The notes under the pieces were generated by a model. That model was not told where the DNA came from and did no database searches. It was given only the letters and a program-made list of their open reading frames with translations. From Nocardioides potassii (GTDB taxonomy: Bacteria; Actinomycetota; Actinomycetes; Propionibacteriales; Nocardioidaceae), in assembly GCF_021648885.1 (NCBI RefSeq), contig NZ_JAKJHZ010000008.1:1-53685 (forward strand): a DNA stretch of 53,685 bases. The letters are read 5' to 3'. This document shows positions 53,387 to 53,685 of the stretch, piece by piece. Within the stretch, counting starts at the first letter, position 1; every line of letters starts with the position of its first letter. Made by a program: the position numbers and the translations under genes.

Positions 53387-53685
53387 TGCGCTGGCAGGAT
53401 CCGGAACTGGTGAGGCAGGCACGCTCACCGCCTCCGACCTGCTGGCTGCCTTGCGTGAGCGTCGCGCCACCGAGAACCGCGCCGCTGCCGATCAGCTCGA
53501 CCTCGCCGCCCGGTGGGCCGACCTCCACCCACCCGAGTCAATCCATTCGGCTGCTGCTTTCGAGGTCCGCGGCACCGAGCACGAGGAACCCATCGCCGGC
53601 GACGGGTGTCCCCTGGTCGCCGAGTTCTGCGTCGCCGAGCTCGGCACCGTCCTCGGCATCTCCACGACCGCGGCGAAGAAGCTCA
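53379..53685 (+). CDS. DUF222/HNH endonuclease (13E12-like), 5' part
   Basis: First about 102 codons, truncated by the window edge. The readable N terminus (LTASDLLAALRERRATEN, then DQLDLAARWADLHPPES) and CVAELGTVLGISTTAAKKL match the DUF222 domain that precedes an HNH nuclease in the actinobacterial 13E12 repeat family. These multicopy genes may be mobile or linked to intein/homing-like elements. ATG 53379 lies in the SOS-like box. Repeat copy H lies directly upstream. Confidence 0.75.
   Translation, partial: MIDALAGSGTGEAGTLTASDLLAALRERRATENRAAADQLDLAARWADLHPPESIHSAAAFEVRGTEHEEPIAGDGCPLVAEFCVAELGTVLGISTTAAKKL

Overview
The window is high-GC DNA with heavy G/C preference at third codon positions, many GTG/TTG starts, several apparently leaderless genes and dense 4-base stop/start overlaps. 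Gene content (SigK/RskA-type sigma/anti-sigma pair, UfaA1-like methyltransferase, AccA/AccD-type acyl-CoA carboxylase, DUF222/13E12-type HNH gene, mycobacterial-type alpha-methylacyl-CoA racemase) points to an actinobacterium, most likely Nocardioidaceae (Nocardioides-like). The genus is an inference. I saw no tRNA, rRNA, CRISPR array, prophage or transposase. The DNA looks like ordinary chromosome rich in lipid catabolism and regulators.

Layout. 0.2-2.9 kb: racemase and Baeyer-Villiger-type monooxygenase behind palindromic upstream sites. 2.9-4.8 kb: divergent arsenic cassette (arsR-aquaporin-arsC leftward, arsI rightward). 5-9.7 kb: DEAD-box helicase, flavin monooxygenase, YbdK-type ligase, CPBP protease. 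9.8-12.9 kb (minus): nucleoside hydrolase, NAD(P)-binding protein, cation/proton antiporter. 13-17.2 kb: MerR regulator divergent from a fadA-fadB beta-oxidation pair. 17.3-23.7 kb: two ABC systems, the second led by a PadR regulator. 23.9-33.6 kb: TetR-led operon (TIGR03084, AtuA, acyl-CoA dehydrogenase, SRPBCC, biotin-dependent carboxylase beta and alpha subunits, second acyl-CoA dehydrogenase), a carboxylating acyl-CoA degradation pathway. 33.6-37.7 kb: small genes, an AraC/VOC/cupin group and an ECF sigma with a PT-repeat membrane protein. 37.8-47.0 kb (minus): sulfite-oxidase-like enzyme, fasciclin lipoprotein, SigK, RskA, fused FAD-oxidoreductase/DUF1365, two CFA-type methyltransferases and a DUF1295 protein, which together look like a consolidated SigK regulon for membrane-lipid modification. 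47-53.7 kb: enoyl-CoA hydratase, SDR, lipoprotein, HelD-like ATPase, GH16-like secreted protein and the start of a DUF222/HNH gene.

Most notable observations: (1) a family of about 36-45 bp palindromic repeats (GGTCTCGTGAC...CTCGACCAGC and GGTTTCGAG...CTCAACCA types) lies between genes and also in frame inside four proteins of the 25-31 kb operon, including a complete two-armed copy inside the carboxyltransferase; (2) CCATCC-N15-CCGAAC promoters occur in front of both the fasciclin and the sulfite-oxidase-like genes, matching what I recall of the SigK consensus; (3) a natural FAD-oxidoreductase/DUF1365 fusion; (4) several regulator/operator pairs can be read directly (MerR palindrome inside a promoter spacer, ArsR site, PadR site, a LexA-like box on the HNH gene).
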